This document shows, piece by piece, positions 61,762-64,000 of a stretch of 64,000 bases of DNA; the first letter of the stretch is position 1; every line of letters starts with the position of its first letter. Made by a program: the position numbers and the translations under genes. Where the stretch lies: positions 62,001-126,000 of the forward strand of contig CAIONQ010000107.1 of NCBI GenBank assembly GCA_903859705.1, given 5' to 3'. The notes under the pieces are model-generated. The model saw only the letters and a program-made list of their open reading frames with translations, was not told where the DNA came from and did no database searches. The DNA is from an uncultured Chthonomonas sp. Its GTDB lineage: Bacteria; Armatimonadota; Chthonomonadetes; Chthonomonadales; Chthonomonadaceae.

Positions 61762-64000
61762 CTAATTCTCCTTGCGGCTTTCTGCAAACTTTAGATCGCC
61801 TTTGCGGAAGCGGCCAATAGACCAGACCGATGCTATGTAGGCAAGGAGTATGGTGGCGATACTAACGGACGTGAAAATGATCAGGCCATCTCTTGGCGTA
61901 ATACCCAGATCAATAAAGAAGGTGTTAAGCCACGGAATTATGAATCGCAGTGACTGGATAAAGATTTGAATACCTATAGCAAATGAGAAGCGCCACACGC
62001 CTGGATTGATGGTGAACTTGGAAATCAGGGCTCCAAAACTGAGGCAGGCACTGGTAACTGCACAGAAAAGCAGAATGCTGCCAGCGCTGATTGCCAGCCA
62101 AACCAGGAGTGCCAGAAAGCCTGCTCCCGGGATGATGCAGAGTGAAAGGATGAATGTCCAAACAAACAACACCAGGATGGAAGCAACAGTAGCAAGTATA
62201 AAACCTGAGAACTTGCCGCGCACTATCGAGCCCACAGTCATTGGAGTGAGCAAGATAAAGCCGAGCGTAGATTTCTCTCGTTCCACCGTAAACAGCCTGG
62301 TAGCACCAAAGCCAGCAAAAGCACATATGCCCACCAGCACCATGTACCAGCATACTGTGATTTCTGAAATGATCTGAATACCGGGGTTGACTATGGTGCC
62401 GTAAAGTGCAGAAGCAAAATAGCCACCGATAGTTTCTGGAAATGCCGGCAGCTGAAACAGGCCAACAGTGAGGACCGCCATGAGCACCAGAAGGTTTCTG
62501 ATGCCGTTACTGCCCATTCTGCCTCGGAGGCGGGCTCTGAGCTCTTTCACAGCCACAGCGTTATCGCACGATTTCTGAACAACTTTAATTATGGCGAGTG
62601 CGAGCGGCGTGTCTTCTTTTGCTGTTGCATCGAGGGCGATTGCCGCTTCATCTCGGAATACTTCAGAGCCATATATTGTTGGATCGAGAATAGCATCTTC
62701 CCCGCCCTCAATCTCTTTACCCATAAGTGCGCGGAGGCGAAGAAGACCGATTGTGGAAAGAAGTACACCCAGCCCTAGCAATGCGCTGGCAAAGTGAACC
62801 CACGTAAAAGTGCCGTAGAATCCTTTGAGGCCGGATTGAGCATACTGCGAAAGCGATGCAAAACCCAGAGTGGGGCTCAGGAGTCCGAGCCAGCGTGCTG
62901 CTTCAATATGGTAGCTGTTCCATGCGCCAACGGATGCAATCATCAGAAGGAGACGCGGGATTGCAGAAAAGGTACCCATAGCAGCATCGACGCCAAAGCT
63001 GATCAAGCCACCTGCAGCCATCATGCAGATCATCGGCACTAATACCGCCACACAATCGGACCGGAATGGATTGAGGCCCGACAGAACGCTGCAGAGAGCA
63101 AATGTTCCGAAAGCACCAATTGCCGGCATGCAGCAGTACCACAGGATCCGCAGAGGTTTGATTGCGCGCTGCGCGAGGCGTGTTTTACGCACATGATCTG
63201 CTCTTATCCAGGTAACTGCTTCGCTTGCACGGTTCAGAACTGTTAGGCCAGCAAGACACATCAGGATATAGAGGAACGTTGGAAGGCCGGGCGAAGACCT
63301 GATTTTAGAAGCAGGAAGCAATATTATGCTCCCATTGGTTACCATCCACTTCCATGCGTAACCGATTAACGCGATAGAAACAGCCGATCTATAGAAGGCC
63401 TCAGCCTTTCGGCGCATGACATATGTTGGGAGCCCTGCAAGGTCTCGGTATGTACCTACCTGCAGGAATTCTGCGGTGCGAACAGCGGAGAGGTAGCGCT
63501 GTAGTACTGTAAGCGGAACACAGAACACAATGGGCCATATGTGGAGGCCGAACCATGCAAACGGAGTGGTCATGCTTCTGGCGATGAGGAAGGGCCAGGC
63601 AATCATCGAGGCGGGCATTAGCGATAGAATACTATCCGGGAAATACGGCCCAAGTATTGCGTGCATGCCAGCTGCACCGCGGCCCATTGCGAAGCCAAAC
63701 ATGGCAATTGTCATGGGCATGAAAAATGCCATCATGCTCCAGCCACCACTGCCTGTTTGTGCATTCTGGTTTGCGCGGGCGTTTTGAGCTTCCGTACCAG
63801 AAAAAGCAGAGGCAGTAGTATTCTGAAGTTTGGGCTGCTGAGTTGGCAGCGTTGGTGCGCTATCGCCAACTCCAGGCTTTCTAAGTACAGGAAACGAGAC
63901 AGCTGTACCAGCAAAGAAGAGGTAAAGGCAGAACAGCTCGGTCCAGGTAACCCGTTCAAGTGCGACCATGAACACGTAGAACGGAAGCAAAAGTAAGGCA
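61762..64000 (-). CDS. ABC-2-type permease-like large membrane protein (5' end cut by window edge)
   Basis: Polytopic membrane protein; over 740 residues are visible and the frame stays open to the right edge, so the N-terminus lies outside. The C-terminal part has the ABC-2 permease signature FTVEREKSTLGFILLTPMTV followed by GSIVRGKFSGFILATVASIL, which couples to an ATPase in exporter families. Many further hydrophobic segments and a cytosolic region of about 90 residues (near 62500-62700) make it a fused or duplicated permease. The ATPase would be expected upstream, off the edge. Substrate unknown. Confidence 0.75.
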   Translation of the reverse strand, partial: ALLLLPFYVFMVALERVTWTELFCLYLFFAGTAVSFPVLRKPGVGDSAPTLPTQQPKLQNTTASAFSGTEAQNARANQNAQTGSGGWSMMAFFMPMTIAMFGFAMGRGAAGMHAILGPYFPDSILSLMPASMIAWPFLIARSMTTPFAWFGLHIWPIVFCVPLTVLQRYLSAVRTAEFLQVGTYRDLAGLPTYVMRRKAEAFYRSAVSIALIGYAWKWMVTNGSIILLPASKIRSSPGLPTFLYILMCLAGLTVLNRASEAVTWIRADHVRKTRLAQRAIKPLRILWYCCMPAIGAFGTFALCSVLSGLNPFRSDCVAVLVPMICMMAAGGLISFGVDAAMGTFSAIPRLLLMIASVGAWNSYHIEAARWLGLLSPTLGFASLSQYAQSGLKGFYGTFTWVHFASALLGLGVLLSTIGLLRLRALMGKEIEGGEDAILDPTIYGSEVFRDEAAIALDATAKEDTPLALAIIKVVQKSCDNAVAVKELRARLRGRMGSNGIRNLLVLMAVLTVGLFQLPAFPETIGGYFASALYGTIVNPGIQIISEITVCWYMVLVGICAFAGFGATRLFTVEREKSTLGFILLTPMTVGSIVRGKFSGFILATVASILVLFVWTFILSLCIIPGAGFLALLVWLAISAGSILLFCAVTSACLSFGALISKFTINPGVWRFSFAIGIQIFIQSLRFIIPWLNTFFIDLGITPRDGLIIFTSVSIATILLAYIASVWSIGRFRKGDLKFAESRKEN

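Noticed and set aside
1-64000. CRISPR arrays, insertion sequences, phage genes, rRNA
   Set aside because: No regularly spaced repeats, transposase motifs, inverted-repeat-bounded segments, phage structural genes or rRNA sequence were seen on either strand.

Overview
This 64 kb window is bacterial chromosome at roughly even GC, with tightly packed, mostly well-formed genes and no mobile elements, CRISPR or phage modules. It suggests a Gram-negative-type bacterium (lipoprotein and Tat-like signals, PilT, FabI, planctomycete-type cytochrome/DUF1553/DUF1501 proteins). It also has a lysine cluster with RNase J downstream, laid out as in Firmicutes. That mix, with many sugar-epimerase/oxidoreductase genes, DUF4432, YfhO and GT-C membrane enzymes, fits Armatimonadota best. 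This is an inference from gene content, not a phylogeny.

Left part (1-24 kb): a truncated branched-chain amino acid permease (livH) and its binding protein; an overlapping CBS / GT39 / YfhO membrane-glycosyltransferase operon; MTA phosphorylase; PilT; a tRNA-Ala(GGC) with a clear sigma-70 promoter; DUF4432 coupled to a GT-C-like membrane protein; a membrane protein with a SecD-P1-head-like domain; FabI with an AGXT-type aminotransferase; an alpha/beta hydrolase; a TIM-barrel epimerase with a DUF6807/PmoA-like protein; a TPR lipoprotein-like gene with a small membrane partner; PBP4; a zinc alcohol dehydrogenase; and a membrane-anchored ankyrin protein.

Middle (24-45 kb): cobalamin-dependent methionine synthase MetH; a Gfo/Idh/MocA dehydrogenase, a major facilitator superfamily (MFS) transporter and an epimerase; DAHP synthase with a strong terminator; an L-fucose-permease-like MFS; and a HEAT-like membrane protein. 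These are followed by a six-gene minus-strand operon: sugar ABC permease, binding lipoprotein, DUF1549/DUF1553 cytochrome-type protein, DUF1501 protein, FG-GAP/VCBS repeat protein, and a CXXCH-containing alpha/alpha-toroid protein. The operon links sugar uptake to a planctomycete-style periplasmic module and has no ABC ATPase.

Right part (45-64 kb): a 460-residue protein combining RNA polymerase alpha-CTD-like domains, a sigma-70 region 4 and a C-terminal winged helix, with its own consensus promoter. It is the most unusual gene here. A small unknown gene and a structured intergenic region precede PhyH dioxygenase, a PepV-like dipeptidase and a DUF1080 / gluconate-dehydrogenase-subunit-3 / GMC operon that looks like a 3-keto-glycoside pathway. 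The lysine/aspartate cluster follows (M16 peptidase, dapB, leaderless CBS-pyrophosphatase, asd, dapA, RNase J). The window ends with a methyltransferase and a truncated ABC-2-type permease.
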